64,000 nt of DNA from Sphingomonas sp. BAUL-RG-20F-R05-02 (lineage in GTDB: Bacteria; Pseudomonadota; Alphaproteobacteria; Sphingomonadales; Sphingomonadaceae). Within the stretch, counting starts at the first letter, position 1; each line of letters begins with the position of its first letter. Shown one piece after another: positions 8,711 to 18,326 of this stretch. The notes beneath the pieces were generated by a model that ran no database searches, had not been told where the DNA came from, and saw only the letters and a list, made by a program, of their open reading frames with translations. Position numbers and translations under genes: made by a program. Location: assembly GCF_022662305.1 (NCBI RefSeq), contig NZ_JAKNQH010000002.1:372001-436000 (forward strand), read 5' to 3'.

Positions 8711-10618
8711 ATGCGCCTTGTTCTCGCCGCCGCCCTGCTGGCTTCCGTCGCCACCCCCGCGTTCGCCGCTGCGCCGATCCATCAATATGCCGACCTTGCG
8801 CTCGCACCGCGCGGCGACCGGGTGGCGTCGATCGAGTCGGTCGGCGATGCACACGGCGTCATCACGGTCCGTTCGGCAAAGGACGGCAAGGTGGTGCGGA
8901 CGATCGATCCGTGCCCGGCGTGCAGCTATACCGACCTCACCTTCGCACCCAACGGCACGCTGGCGTGGCTGGCGCGCGACAAGAAGGCGGGCACCGTGAC
9001 GCTGGCGGTGGAGGGCGGCGCGACGCCGCACACCGTTGCGACGATCGCGGGCATCGCCGGGCATCCGCGCTTCTCACCCGATGGCAGGCGGATCGCGCTG
9101 CTCGTCACGCCCGGCGCGCAGAAGGAGACCGGCGCGGCGCAGGCGGGCGTGCGGCAGGTCGGCGAGATCGGCGAAAAGAGCGATGAGCAGCGTATCGCCC
9201 TGTTCGAAGTGGCCGGCCCGGCCGTCGCGGCTACGGCGGTGACGCCGCTGTCGCCGGCCAACCGCTATATCTACGAATATGACTGGATGCCGGACGGCAG
9301 CGGCTTCGTCGTGACCAGTGCGATCGGCAACGGCGACAACAACTGGTGGGTGGCGACGCTCGACCGGGTCGACGCCTCGACCGGCGCGGTGACCAACATC
9401 GCCAAGCCCACCACGCAGATCAACTACCCGCGCGTTTCGCCGGACGGGCGCACCGTTTCGTACATCGGCGGGTTGATGAGTGACTTCGGCTCGGTCGGTG
9501 GCGACGTATGGAGCGTACCGCTCGCCGGCGGCACCCCGCGCGATCTCACCGCCGGCACCGACTACACCGTCACCTCGCTGGTTCCGACCCCCGCGGGCCT
9601 GCGCGGCACCGCGCTTCGTGGCGCGGACCTCGGCTTGCTGATGGTGGGCGGCAGTCGCGCCGACGCGATTGGCTGGAAACGCCCGGCGAGCTTCAGCGCG
9701 GGTGACGCCAAGGTCGCCTACAGCGCGGACGGTCGCACCGTGGCTATGGTCGTACAGGATTTCACCCACGCGCCCGCAATCTACACCGGCCCCGCCGCAG
9801 CACCCGTTCAGATCACCCACGATAACGATGCCGCCCCCGCGATCGCCACCGTGCGCAGCGTGACGTGGAAGAACGACGGCTTCACCGTACAGGGCTGGCT
9901 GCTCGCCCCCGCCGGAGCCGACCCGCAGAAGAAGGCGCCGATGGTGACGATCGTCCACGGCGGCCCGGCGGCGGCGAACGTGCCCTATTATCAGACGGCG
10001 GACGGCGGCCCGGGCAACCTGCTGTCTGCGGGCTATTACGTGTTCCTGCCCAACCCGCGCGGCAGCTATGGCCAGGGCGAAGCGTTCACCGCCGCCAACA
10101 AGCGTGACTTCGGCGGCGGCGACTTGCGCGACATCCTCACCGGCATTGATGCGGTGGAGAAGGTCGCGCCTGTCGACGACGCGCGGCTTGGCCTCACCGG
10201 CGGATCGTACGGCGGCTTTATGTCGATGTGGGCGAACACCCAGACCAACCGCTTCAAGGCGATCGTCGCGGGCGCCGGCCTGTCGAACTGGGTGAGCTAT
10301 TACGGCACCAACGGCATCGACCAGTGGATGCTGCCGTTCTTCGGCAAGACGCTGTACCAGGATTACAAGGCGTATGAGGATGCCTCGGCGATCTACTTCA
10401 TCAAGAACGCGAAGACGCCGACGTTCATCTGGGCCGGCGAGCGCGATATCGAGGTGCCGCCGACGCAATCGACCGAATATTGGCACGCGCTGAAGGATCT
10501 CGGCGTGCCGACCAGCCTCGTCATCTACCCGGACGAAGGCCACGGCGTGCGCCTGCCCGCGCATGTCACCGATCTGCGCAAGCGCACGGTCGCGTGGTTC
10601 GACCACTATCTGAAATAA
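8711..10618 (+). CDS. Secreted S9-family prolyl oligopeptidase
   Basis: 635 residues. A signal peptide (MRLVLAAALLASVATPAFAA) leads into a WD40-like beta-propeller (about 30–390) and a C-terminal alpha/beta-hydrolase domain. The catalytic triad is visible: Ser499 in GGSYGGF, Asp579 in GERDIEV and His611 in DEGHGV. The family cleaves short peptides, often after proline or as dipeptidyl or acylaminoacyl peptidases; the exact specificity cannot be read here. The protein is likely periplasmic and used for peptide scavenging. A GGAG ribosome binding site lies just upstream of the ATG. It starts 107 bases after tamB on the same strand and is probably a separate unit. Confidence 0.85.
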   Translation: MRLVLAAALLASVATPAFAAAPIHQYADLALAPRGDRVASIESVGDAHGVITVRSAKDGKVVRTIDPCPACSYTDLTFAPNGTLAWLARDKKAGTVTLAVEGGATPHTVATIAGIAGHPRFSPDGRRIALLVTPGAQKETGAAQAGVRQVGEIGEKSDEQRIALFEVAGPAVAATAVTPLSPANRYIYEYDWMPDGSGFVVTSAIGNGDNNWWVATLDRVDASTGAVTNIAKPTTQINYPRVSPDGRTVSYIGGLMSDFGSVGGDVWSVPLAGGTPRDLTAGTDYTVTSLVPTPAGLRGTALRGADLGLLMVGGSRADAIGWKRPASFSAGDAKVAYSADGRTVAMVVQDFTHAPAIYTGPAAAPVQITHDNDAAPAIATVRSVTWKNDGFTVQGWLLAPAGADPQKKAPMVTIVHGGPAAANVPYYQTADGGPGNLLSAGYYVFLPNPRGSYGQGEAFTAANKRDFGGGDLRDILTGIDAVEKVAPVDDARLGLTGGSYGGFMSMWANTQTNRFKAIVAGAGLSNWVSYYGTNGIDQWMLPFFGKTLYQDYKAYEDASAIYFIKNAKTPTFIWAGERDIEVPPTQSTEYWHALKDLGVPTSLVIYPDEGHGVRLPAHVTDLRKRTVAWFDHYLK

Positions 10619-10675
10619 CGCCTGCGGTTGTCGCCACGGTTCTCTTTGCCGCCGATCCGCGCTAACGGCACGCCC

Positions 10676-11053
10676 ATGACACAAGTGTTTCTGGTAATGG
10701 CGGGCGGCGCGATCGGTAGCGCCGGGCGGTGGCTGGCCGGCCGCGGCATGACCGCGCTGTTCGGCGCGGGGTTTCCGTATGGCACGCTCGCTGTCAATCT
10801 GATCGGCGGCTTCGCGATGGGGCTGGTCGTCGCCATGCTGGCGCGCGTGAGCGGTGCGACCGATCATCTGCGGCTGTTCGTCGCGATCGGCGTGCTGGGC
10901 GGGTTCACCACCTTTTCGAGCTTCTCGCTCGATACCGTGACGATGATCGAGCGCGGCGATCTTGCGCTCGCGTTCGGCTATGCTTTGGTGTCGGTGATCG
11001 GCTCGGTCTGCGCGCTGTTTGCGGGGCTTTATCTGGTAAGGGCCGTGGCATGA
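10676..11053 (+). CDS. crcB: CrcB/Fluc fluoride channel
   Basis: 125 residues with four hydrophobic helices. Fluc signatures are present: GGAIGSAGRW in helix 1, GTLAVNLIGGF in helix 2 (the conserved Asn) and GFTTFSSFSLDT in helix 3 (the TTFSS phenylalanine/sodium-site motif). The channel exports fluoride as a dual-topology dimer. I chose the ATG at 10676 rather than an in-frame start 48 bases upstream because family members begin at this point. Its stop overlaps the next ATG (ATGA), so it heads a translationally coupled chain. No fluoride riboswitch is apparent in the short leader. Confidence 0.88.
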   Translation: MTQVFLVMAGGAIGSAGRWLAGRGMTALFGAGFPYGTLAVNLIGGFAMGLVVAMLARVSGATDHLRLFVAIGVLGGFTTFSSFSLDTVTMIERGDLALAFGYALVSVIGSVCALFAGLYLVRAVA

Positions 11054-12174
11054 GCGATACGCCGAAACTTGCGAACCCGAAGTACGAGAACGACGTCCGC
11101 ACCTTCCGCATTGGCGCGGATGACGATGGCATCCGGCTCGATCGCTGGTTCAAGCGGCATTTGCCTGAAACCAGCTTCACCACCGTCGCCAAATGGGCGC
11201 GCACCGGGCAGCTCCGCCTGGACGGTGCGCGTGCCAAGCCGGGCGACCACATCAAGGCGGGTCAGGCGATCCGCGTGCCGCCCGCCGAGGCCGCCAAGCC
11301 CGATGCGCCGAAGGTGCGCGAACGGCCGGTGCTGAGCGACGACGAGATCGCCTTCGCGCGCGAACTCGTCATTCACCGCGATGCGCAGGCGATCGTCCTC
11401 AACAAGCCGCCCGGCCTCGCCACGCAAGGGGGGACCAAGACCACCGAGCATGTCGACGGCCTGCTCGACGCGTTGCAGGACGATTATGAGGGGCGGCCGA
11501 AACTCGTCCACCGGCTCGACAAGGATACCAGCGGCGCGCTGCTGATCGCGCGCACCAGCCGCGCGGCGGCGTTCTTTGCCAAGGCGTTCTCCTCACGTAC
11601 CGCCAAGAAGACGTACTGGGCGCTGGTGGTCGGCGTGCCCTCGATCGAGGACGGCACGATCGACCTGCCGATCGGCAAGCAGCCCGGCACCGGCGGCGAG
11701 AAGATGCATGTCGACGAGGCGGAAGGCAGCCCGGCGCGTTCGCGTTACCGCGTGATCGAACTGGCCGGCACCACCTGCGCCTGGGTCGAACTGATCCCGT
11801 ACACCGGCCGCACCCACCAGCTCCGCGTCCACATGGCGGCGATCGGCCATCCGATCGTCGGCGATGGCAAGTACGGCGGTCAGGCGGCGTTCCTCACCGG
11901 TGGCGTCAGCCGCAAGATGCACCTCCATTCCCGCAACCTCCGCATCGACCATCCCGACGGCGGCGCGATCGACGTCAAGGCGGAACTGCCACGCCACTTC
12001 GCCGAGAGCCTCAAGCATTTCGGCTTTGAGGAGATGCTCGGCGACAACATGCCGCTCGACACGCCGCCGCCACCTTCCAAGGCGGTGAAGAAGCAGCAGG
12101 CCAAGCAGCACGCCAAGACCTTCCGCAAGGAGCGCAAGGGCGAGCGCCGCCGTCGGGGTGCCCCGGAGAAGTGA
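11050..12174 (+). CDS. RluC/RluD-family rRNA pseudouridine synthase
   Basis: 374 residues. There is an S4-like RNA-binding domain at about 15–75 (DDDGIRLDRWFKRHLP…) and a pseudouridine synthase domain at about 105–330 with the catalytic aspartate in HRLDKDTSGALL and the downstream TGRTHQLRVH motif. A lysine/arginine-rich tail (about 340–374) is typical of alphaproteobacterial members. It should convert specific uridines in 23S rRNA to pseudouridine; RluC and RluD cannot be separated confidently by eye. It overlaps crcB and the following MaoC gene by four bases each. Confidence 0.82.
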   Translation: MSDTPKLANPKYENDVRTFRIGADDDGIRLDRWFKRHLPETSFTTVAKWARTGQLRLDGARAKPGDHIKAGQAIRVPPAEAAKPDAPKVRERPVLSDDEIAFARELVIHRDAQAIVLNKPPGLATQGGTKTTEHVDGLLDALQDDYEGRPKLVHRLDKDTSGALLIARTSRAAAFFAKAFSSRTAKKTYWALVVGVPSIEDGTIDLPIGKQPGTGGEKMHVDEAEGSPARSRYRVIELAGTTCAWVELIPYTGRTHQLRVHMAAIGHPIVGDGKYGGQAAFLTGGVSRKMHLHSRNLRIDHPDGGAIDVKAELPRHFAESLKHFGFEEMLGDNMPLDTPPPPSKAVKKQQAKQHAKTFRKERKGERRRRGAPEK

Positions 12175-12614
12175 GCGGCCTGTACCTAGACGATCTGACG
12201 CCGGGGGATGCCTGGCCCGGCACGCCGTTCCGGATCGACGAGGCGGACGTGATCGCCTTCGCGCAAAGCTACGACGCACAGCCGATGCACATCGACCCGG
12301 CGGCTGCGGCGGTCGGCCGCTTCGGCGGGATCATCGCCAGCGGCTGGCACGTCGCATCGCTGGTGATGCGCGATTTCATCACCAACAATCCATTCGGGGA
12401 CACGCCGCTGCTCGGCATCGGCATCGACGAATTGCGCTGGCTGCGTCCGGTGCGGCCGGGCGATACGCTGCTCGCGCGGCGCGAGATCGCCACCGTGCGC
12501 CGCTCGGCAAGCAAGCCGGTGGGCACGGTCACCATGCGCACCTCCGTCACCAACCAGCATGACGAGCCGGTCCTGACGATGACCACGCTGATGCAGTTTC
12601 CGGCGCGGCCCTGA
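12171..12614 (+). CDS. MaoC-family hot-dog hydratase
   Basis: 147 residues with the MaoC/R-hydratase fold signature: FAQSYDAQPMHIDPAAA (catalytic Asp and His) followed by GGIIASGWHVASL. Such proteins hydrate enoyl-CoA or related thioesters; the physiological substrate is unknown. The gene begins with GTG at 12171, overlapping the stop of the pseudouridine synthase gene (GTGA), and is therefore likely co-translated with it. Sixteen bases separate it from the HAD phosphatase gene. Confidence 0.82.
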   Translation: MSGLYLDDLTPGDAWPGTPFRIDEADVIAFAQSYDAQPMHIDPAAAAVGRFGGIIASGWHVASLVMRDFITNNPFGDTPLLGIGIDELRWLRPVRPGDTLLARREIATVRRSASKPVGTVTMRTSVTNQHDEPVLTMTTLMQFPARP

Positions 12615-12630
12615 TGCGATATTTTTCCGC

Positions 12631-13287
12631 ATGAACCGGCTCGCCTTGTTTGATTGCGACGGTACTTTGGTCGACAGCCAGGCCAATATCTGCCGCGCGG
12701 TGGAGGATACGTTCACGGCGCACCGGCTCGACATTCCGAGCCGCGACGCGATCCGGCGCATCGTCGGCCTCAGCCTCGTCGAGGCGATGGCGGCACTGGT
12801 GCCGCAGGCCGAGGCGGCGCACCACCACGCGCTCGCCGCCGATTACAAGACCGCGTTCCAGACGATGCGCGGCAACGGCACGCTTGCCGAGGAGCCGTTG
12901 TTCGAGGGGATCGTCGGCGTGCTGGACCAGCTTGAGGCGGATGGCTGGCTGTTCGGCGTGGCGACCGGCAAGTCCGATCGCGGCCTTACCCACATCCTCG
13001 CCGCGCATGGTCTCACGCCACGCTTCCTCACGCTCCAGACCGCCGACTGCCATCCCTCCAAGCCACACCCCTCGATGATCGAGCAGGCGATGGCCGAGGC
13101 GGGCGCGACGCCCGAAACCACGGTGATGATCGGCGACACCAGCTACGACATGCTGATGGCGCGGAACGCCGGCACGCGCGCGCTCGGCGTCGGCTGGGGC
13201 TACCACACCCCCGACGATCTCCACGCGGCCGGTGCACATGCGGTGGCGCTGCGTGTGCCCGAGCTGGTCGGGATGATGACGGCGTGA
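12631..13287 (+). CDS. HAD-superfamily phosphatase (phosphoglycolate phosphatase-like)
   Basis: 218 residues of HAD subfamily IA. Motif I is FDCDGTLVDS (nucleophile Asp8 and acid/base Asp10), motif II ATGKSDRG, motif III a lysine in SKPHPSM, and motif IV IGDTSYDM. A helical cap lies between residues about 18 and 85. It probably dephosphorylates a small phosphorylated metabolite; the Gph-like assignment is by similarity only. Its stop overlaps the next gene's GTG (GTGA). Confidence 0.82.
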   Translation: MNRLALFDCDGTLVDSQANICRAVEDTFTAHRLDIPSRDAIRRIVGLSLVEAMAALVPQAEAAHHHALAADYKTAFQTMRGNGTLAEEPLFEGIVGVLDQLEADGWLFGVATGKSDRGLTHILAAHGLTPRFLTLQTADCHPSKPHPSMIEQAMAEAGATPETTVMIGDTSYDMLMARNAGTRALGVGWGYHTPDDLHAAGAHAVALRVPELVGMMTA

Positions 13288-13502
13288 GCGTCGCGGCACG
13301 GTATTTCGCGATGGTCGGCACCCGCATCGCCGGCGCGGCAGGCGCGGTGCTCGGCCTGATCCTGATCGCGCGCGCGACGACGCTACCGCCGAAGGTGATC
13401 GGCACTGCGCTGGTGCTGTCGGCGCTGGTGATGATGGCGGTGGTGCCGCGTGCGCTCGCGCGGCGCTGGCGCACGCCGCCCGAGGAAGGCGACCTGCGAT
13501 GA
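13284..13502 (+). CDS. Small two-helix membrane protein (72 aa)
   Basis: 72 residues with two hydrophobic segments (about 12–30 and 38–55) and a basic/acidic tail ending EEGDLR. It overlaps the HAD phosphatase gene upstream (GTG start) and the ATP12 gene downstream (ATGA), so it is locked into a coupled operon. That argues it is a genuine gene even though I do not recognise a family. It probably sits in the inner membrane. Confidence 0.65.
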   Translation: MSVAARYFAMVGTRIAGAAGAVLGLILIARATTLPPKVIGTALVLSALVMMAVVPRALARRWRTPPEEGDLR

Positions 13503-14182
13503 AACGCTTCTGGAAAGACGTATCGGTCGATGCCGAGCTTGGCGTGCGGCTCGACGGCAAGCCGCTGCGCACGCCCGGCCGCACACCGTTGCTGCTGCCG
13601 ACGCGTGCGCTCGCCGACGCGGTGGCGGACGAATGGCGCGCGTCCGGCGAGACGGTCGACCCGCGCGGCATGCCGCTGACCGGCCTGTCCAACGCCGCGA
13701 TCGACCGGATCGCACCCGACCCCGCCACCTTCGCCGCCGGCCTGGCCGCCTACGCGGAGAGCGACCTGCTGTGTTACCGCGCCGACGCGCCGGAGGAGCT
13801 GGCCGACCGGCAACGGGCGGCTTGGGACCCGCTGCTCGATTGGGCGCGGCACCGCTACGATGTGCATTTCGAGATCGTCATTGGCATCATGCACCGCGCG
13901 CAACCGCTCGCCACGCTTGCACGGCTGGGCGAGGCAGTGGCGGCGCGGGGGCCATTCGAGCTGGCCGCGTTATCGCCGGTCGTGACGATCGGGGGGTCGC
14001 TGGTGGCGGCGCTGGCGCTGGCCGAAGGCGCGGCGAGCGCCGAGGCGGTGTGGAGCGCGGCGCTGGTCGACGAGGATTTTCAGGCGGATCGCTGGGGCCG
14101 CGACCCGCTCGCCGAGGCGGCGGCGGCGGTGCGGCGGCAGGACTTCGACGCGGGCGTGCGGCTGCTCGGATTGCTGGGCTGA
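13499..14182 (+). CDS. ATP12-family F1-ATPase assembly chaperone
   Basis: 227 residues matching the ATP12 family: MKRFWKDVSV…GVRLDGKPLRTP at the N-terminus and the later ADRQRAAWDPLLDW segment. In mitochondria Atp12 binds the alpha subunit of F1 ATPase before assembly; homologues are typical of Alphaproteobacteria and are presumed to do the same. The length fits the family. It is the last gene of the overlapped chain beginning at crcB and converges on the cell-wall hydrolase gene. Confidence 0.87.
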   Translation: MKRFWKDVSVDAELGVRLDGKPLRTPGRTPLLLPTRALADAVADEWRASGETVDPRGMPLTGLSNAAIDRIAPDPATFAAGLAAYAESDLLCYRADAPEELADRQRAAWDPLLDWARHRYDVHFEIVIGIMHRAQPLATLARLGEAVAARGPFELAALSPVVTIGGSLVAALALAEGAASAEAVWSAALVDEDFQADRWGRDPLAEAAAAVRRQDFDAGVRLLGLLG

Positions 14183-14210
14183 CGGTCCGGTCGGACGACA
14201 CGCGCAACCG

Positions 14211-15278
14211 CTATTGCAGCGGCTTGCCCGAATCCTTCCACTTGTCGAGGATCTGCGAATCGCCCGGCTGCGCCTCCTTCGGCACCGGCGCGACGGGGGT
14301 TCCGCTCTGCGCATAGGCCGGCTGGATCACGGCGGCGGGCGTGCGCGGCACCGGCGTAGGCGCCAGCGGTAACGGCGCGCTCGCGGTGGCGAGCGTGATT
14401 GGCGCCGCCACACCCGGTAGCGGAAGCGGATCGGTGCGCGGATGCGGCCCCGGCACCGGTTCGCCACCCGCGTAGATCTGCCGGAAGGCGGCGGGCGTAC
14501 CCCACCAGCCCTGCCAGCGGTGGAAGAAATGCGCGCCGATCGCCGCCGTCATCACCATGCTGCGGTTCCACGCCGGCGTTACCGCGAAAGTATGGTAATG
14601 CGTCGCAAGGCCGACCGGCGCGCAGACGTACCCGCCGAGCGCCGCCGCCGCCACGCGCATCGCCCGCAACCAGTAGCTGCGCGAGGGTTGCCCGCGCAGC
14701 ATCGCGCCGTCGCAGGCGAAGCTGAACTGGCAGCCGGCATGTTCGGACCCCTGGTAGACCACGCCGCACACCGTCGCCGGGAAAGCAGGGTGGCGTACGC
14801 GGTTGAGAATCACCTGTGCGACCGCCTGCTGCCCGGCATCGGGCTCGGTCGCGGCTTCGTAATAAATAGCGGTGGTCAGGCAATCGAGCGCGCGGCCACG
14901 ATCGAGTGCGGTGGCGCGGCGCATGTTGAACGGCGCGGCGGGGTGGATGGTGCCGTCGGTGGCGGGCGTCGTTGCCGCCTCGGGTGGGAGCGGCAGGTCG
15001 GGCAATGCGATCGTGCCGGTGGTGCCCTTCCCCGGTGCGGCGAGCGCGGCGGCCGGATCAGATACGGGGTCGGCGGCGTAGATCAGCGCGGCGCCGGGAA
15101 AGTGATCCTCCGCCTCGTATCCGGCTGGCGGAGTGGTGGCCGGTGCGGCCCGCGCCGCCTGCGCCGCGATCGCGCGGTAGGCGGCGTGCGCGGACACCGC
15201 CAAGCACACGAGCAGCACCACCCCGACGAGATGCCCCCACGTCACGCGCCGCGAATCGAGGAAGGGGCGAACTCTCAC
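14211..15278 (-). CDS. SleB-family cell wall hydrolase
   Basis: 355 residues. An N-terminal membrane anchor or signal (about 15–33) is followed by a Pro/Ala-rich linker and a Hydrolase_2 (SleB-type) domain at about 125–260. The domain carries the catalytic-glutamate region YYEAATEPDAGQQAVAQVIL and VCGVVYQGSE…CQFSFACDG. Such enzymes act as lytic transglycosylases or amidases on peptidoglycan; in non-sporulating Alphaproteobacteria they serve wall remodelling. The tail after about 265 is low-complexity and Pro-rich. The gene follows the M16 protease on the same strand after about 130 non-coding bases. Confidence 0.82.
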   Translation of the reverse strand: MRVRPFLDSRRVTWGHLVGVVLLVCLAVSAHAAYRAIAAQAARAAPATTPPAGYEAEDHFPGAALIYAADPVSDPAAALAAPGKGTTGTIALPDLPLPPEAATTPATDGTIHPAAPFNMRRATALDRGRALDCLTTAIYYEAATEPDAGQQAVAQVILNRVRHPAFPATVCGVVYQGSEHAGCQFSFACDGAMLRGQPSRSYWLRAMRVAAAALGGYVCAPVGLATHYHTFAVTPAWNRSMVMTAAIGAHFFHRWQGWWGTPAAFRQIYAGGEPVPGPHPRTDPLPLPGVAAPITLATASAPLPLAPTPVPRTPAAVIQPAYAQSGTPVAPVPKEAQPGDSQILDKWKDSGKPLQ

Positions 15279-15409
15279 GCAGCTGCGCTTAGCCGATCAG
15301 GCGTTACCGGACTGCTGCGATTTCGCACCTGTCCCGTGGCGAAACACTGGGGTGGTGCGGGTAAGGGTTGGGACGGGATAACTCCCGCCCCTTTCATTCG
15401 AGGTGACGC

Positions 15410-18265
15410 CTATTTCAGCGCCGCCTTGCTGAGATCGAGCGTGCTGGCGGGGATCACCTCGACCTGCGGATACGCCTTCTTCAGCGCCGGCAGGAACAGC
15501 TTGGCATCGCCGACCACCACGACGCTCGCCCGCGCCGGGTCGATCACGTCTTGTGCCGCCTTCTGCACCGCCGCCGAATCGACCGCCGTCACCGCCGGCA
15601 CAAAGCGCTTCAATTCATCGAGCGGCACACCCTCCAGCACATATTGGCCGAGCACCGACGCGATACCGCCGGTGGTCTCGCTGGCGCGGCCGAACCCGCC
15701 GATCAGCACCGCCTTGCGCGTTTCCAGTTCGGCGGCGGGCACCGGCTCGGCACCGAGTCGCTTCATCTGCTCGATCATGATCGCCACCGTCTCGGGCGCG
15801 GTCGGGTTTTTGGTCTGCGTGCGGGCGGACAGCGTGCCGGGGCCGCGATGCGCGTTGAGGCTGCTGCTCGCGCCGTAGGCGAGGCCGCGCTTGATGCGGA
15901 TCTCGCTGTTCAATCGCGACGAATAGCCGCCGCCCAAGACCGCGTTGGCCACGCTTGCCGGATAATATTCGGGGTCGCTGCGCGCGATGCCCGGCCGTGC
16001 GACCACCACACCCGCCTGCCCCGCATCCGGCATGTCGACCACGATGACGCGCGGCGCGGGGTATGCGCTCACGACCGGCGCGGGGGCGATCACCGCCGCC
16101 GGTGCCGCCCATGCGGCGAAGTTGCTCTCGGCGAGCGTCCTGGCCTGCGCGGGCGTGATGTCGCCGACCATGATCAGCGTAGCCGTATCGGGGTGCCATG
16201 CCTTGGCATAGGCCTGGCGAATGTCACCCTGCGTGATCGCCTTGAGCGAGCCTGGCGTGCCGGACAGCGGATGGCCGTAGGGCGCATTCCCGAACACCGC
16301 GCGCGCCGACACCAGACCGGAGAGCGCACCGGGATCCTTCATCGTCACGCTGACACCGTCGATCGCCTGCACACGCGCGCGTTCGACCTCTTCTGCCGCG
16401 AACACAGGATGCTGCGCGACGTCGGCCAGGATGGCGAGCGCCGGTCCCGCCTGATCGGACTTGATCGTCACTGCCACGTCCGAGCCGTCCCAGCCCGCAT
16501 CGGAGGAGATCGAGCCGCCCAGCGCCTCGATCTCGCGCGCGATCTGCGTGGCGGAGCGGGTGGTGGTGCCTTTCGTCATCACATCGGCGGTGAGGTCGGC
16601 GAGGCCGGCACGCGTGGCGGGATCGTCCGCGCCGCCGCCGGTGGTCACCAGTGCGGCGCTGAGAAGCGGCAGGGCATGCCGCTCGACCACCACCACGCGC
16701 AGACCGTTGGCGAGGCGGAACTCGTTCGGGTTGGGGATCGCGGCGGCGACTGGCGTGCCGGACTTCGGCGGGGCGATGCGGTCGGCGAGCGGCGCAAGTT
16801 CCGGCGTGTCGATATGTGCGGGCGGGACGAGGTTGGCGACCTGCACCGTATTGGCAACGGCGATCGTGTCGCCCTTGGCACCGGCGGGCGCCATCTCGGG
16901 CGATTCGTAGACGATCGTCGCGGACGCATCGTCGCGCAGATATTTGCGCGCGACCCGCTGCACGTCGGCGGCGGTGACTTTCTGGATCGCAGCGAGCTGC
17001 CGGTCGGACGTGCGCGGATCGCCGTCGATGATCGCCGAGGAGGCGAGCGCGCGGCCCTTGCCCTCCGCCGTCTCGCGGCCAAGCAAGGCGGCGGTGAGGA
17101 TCTGGTTCTTGGCCTCGGTCAGTTCCTCAGGTGTAACCGGCGCATCGCGCAGCTTGGCGATCTGCGCCCGCAGCGCCGCCTCGCCCGCCGCGACCGGCTT
17201 TCCGCCCGCCATCATCGCGAACACGAACAGATTGCCCGGCCCCTGCTTGGTATCCACGAAGCTCTGCGCCTGCGCGGCGAGCTGATCGCGGTAGACGAGG
17301 CTCTGGTAGAGCCGCGAGCTTTCGCCGGTCGACAGGATCGCGTTCATCACGGTCAGCGCCGGATTGTCGGGGTCGTTGTCCGCCGGTACTGGATAGCCGA
17401 TCACCACCGCCGGCAGCGGCGTGTTGGGTTCGTACACGGTGTAGCGCGTCGCGTGGGCGCGCGGCGGCTCGGTGACGGTGACGCGCGGGATCTTGCCGGC
17501 GGGACGCTTGATGGGGGCAAAATACTGGTTCACCCAGGCGTTGAGCTGCGCCGGGTCGAAATTGCCCGACACCACCAGCACGGCATTGTCGGGCCGGTAA
17601 TAGACCGCATGGAAGGCGCGCACGTCGTCGATGCTGGCGCTGTCGAGATTGGCGATGCTGCCGATCGTCGAGCGCGCATAGGGGTGCCGGCTGTACGAAG
17701 CCGCCGCAGTGTAGGCGGAGAACAGCTTGCCGTAGGGACGCGCGAAGTCGCCGCGCAGCTCTTCCTTCACCACATCGCGTTCGGAGGCGAAGTTGGTCGG
17801 ATCGACCACGAGGTTCGCCATCCGGTCGGCTTCCGCGAACAGCAGCCGCTGGAGATGGTTGGCGGGAACCGTCTCGTGATATTCGGTGTAATCATCGCTG
17901 GTCGAGGCGTTGTTGTTCCCGCCGACATCCTCGGTCAGCCTGTCGAACGTTTCCGGCGGCAGGTTGCGTGTCGCCTTGAACATCAAATGTTCGAACAGAT
18001 GCGCGAAGCCCGAGCGCCCGGCGGGATCGTCCTTCGAGCCGACGTTGTACCACACCTGCACCGACACGTTCGAGGTGCCGGTATCACGGATTGCGTAGAC
18101 CTTGAGGCCGTTGGGCAGCGTGCGTTCGGTGAAGTCGAGCGGCTTCAGCGTCGCCGAGGGCGGGTTCGGTTTTGCGCTCTCGCCCCCGGCGGATTGAGCA
18201 TGCGCGGCGAGCGGGAGCAGGGCGGCGCCCAGCATGAGGGCGGCACGAAACAGGCGCATCGACAT
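15410..18265 (-). CDS. M16-family zinc metalloprotease (double-domain)
   Basis: 951 residues: a signal peptide (RLFRAALMLGAALLPLAAHA) followed by two M16 repeats. The first (about 45–480) carries the inverted zinc motif HLFEH (His89, Glu92, His93) and the ERDVVKEE segment with the third ligand near 168–169. The second (about 510–940) lacks the HxxEH motif and is the non-catalytic clamp half. Family enzymes degrade peptides in the periplasm. The MSM start could be either of two Met codons two residues apart. It is transcribed on the minus strand, away from tgt's operon partner. Confidence 0.87.
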   Translation of the reverse strand: MSMRLFRAALMLGAALLPLAAHAQSAGGESAKPNPPSATLKPLDFTERTLPNGLKVYAIRDTGTSNVSVQVWYNVGSKDDPAGRSGFAHLFEHLMFKATRNLPPETFDRLTEDVGGNNNASTSDDYTEYHETVPANHLQRLLFAEADRMANLVVDPTNFASERDVVKEELRGDFARPYGKLFSAYTAAASYSRHPYARSTIGSIANLDSASIDDVRAFHAVYYRPDNAVLVVSGNFDPAQLNAWVNQYFAPIKRPAGKIPRVTVTEPPRAHATRYTVYEPNTPLPAVVIGYPVPADNDPDNPALTVMNAILSTGESSRLYQSLVYRDQLAAQAQSFVDTKQGPGNLFVFAMMAGGKPVAAGEAALRAQIAKLRDAPVTPEELTEAKNQILTAALLGRETAEGKGRALASSAIIDGDPRTSDRQLAAIQKVTAADVQRVARKYLRDDASATIVYESPEMAPAGAKGDTIAVANTVQVANLVPPAHIDTPELAPLADRIAPPKSGTPVAAAIPNPNEFRLANGLRVVVVERHALPLLSAALVTTGGGADDPATRAGLADLTADVMTKGTTTRSATQIAREIEALGGSISSDAGWDGSDVAVTIKSDQAGPALAILADVAQHPVFAAEEVERARVQAIDGVSVTMKDPGALSGLVSARAVFGNAPYGHPLSGTPGSLKAITQGDIRQAYAKAWHPDTATLIMVGDITPAQARTLAESNFAAWAAPAAVIAPAPVVSAYPAPRVIVVDMPDAGQAGVVVARPGIARSDPEYYPASVANAVLGGGYSSRLNSEIRIKRGLAYGASSSLNAHRGPGTLSARTQTKNPTAPETVAIMIEQMKRLGAEPVPAAELETRKAVLIGGFGRASETTGGIASVLGQYVLEGVPLDELKRFVPAVTAVDSAAVQKAAQDVIDPARASVVVVGDAKLFLPALKKAYPQVEVIPASTLDLSKAALK

Positions 18266-18326
18266 CTCCGAAAGTCAGGCGCGCACCCTTGGCCCGGCGC
18301 GCGGCTCTGTCAATCGGGGCGCGGCA

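Noticed and set aside
6273..8852. Long minus-strand open frame (859 codons) opposite tamB
   Set aside because: It mirrors the tamB codon pattern, is Arg/Gly/Ala-rich with no domain, and tamB is strongly supported on the other strand.
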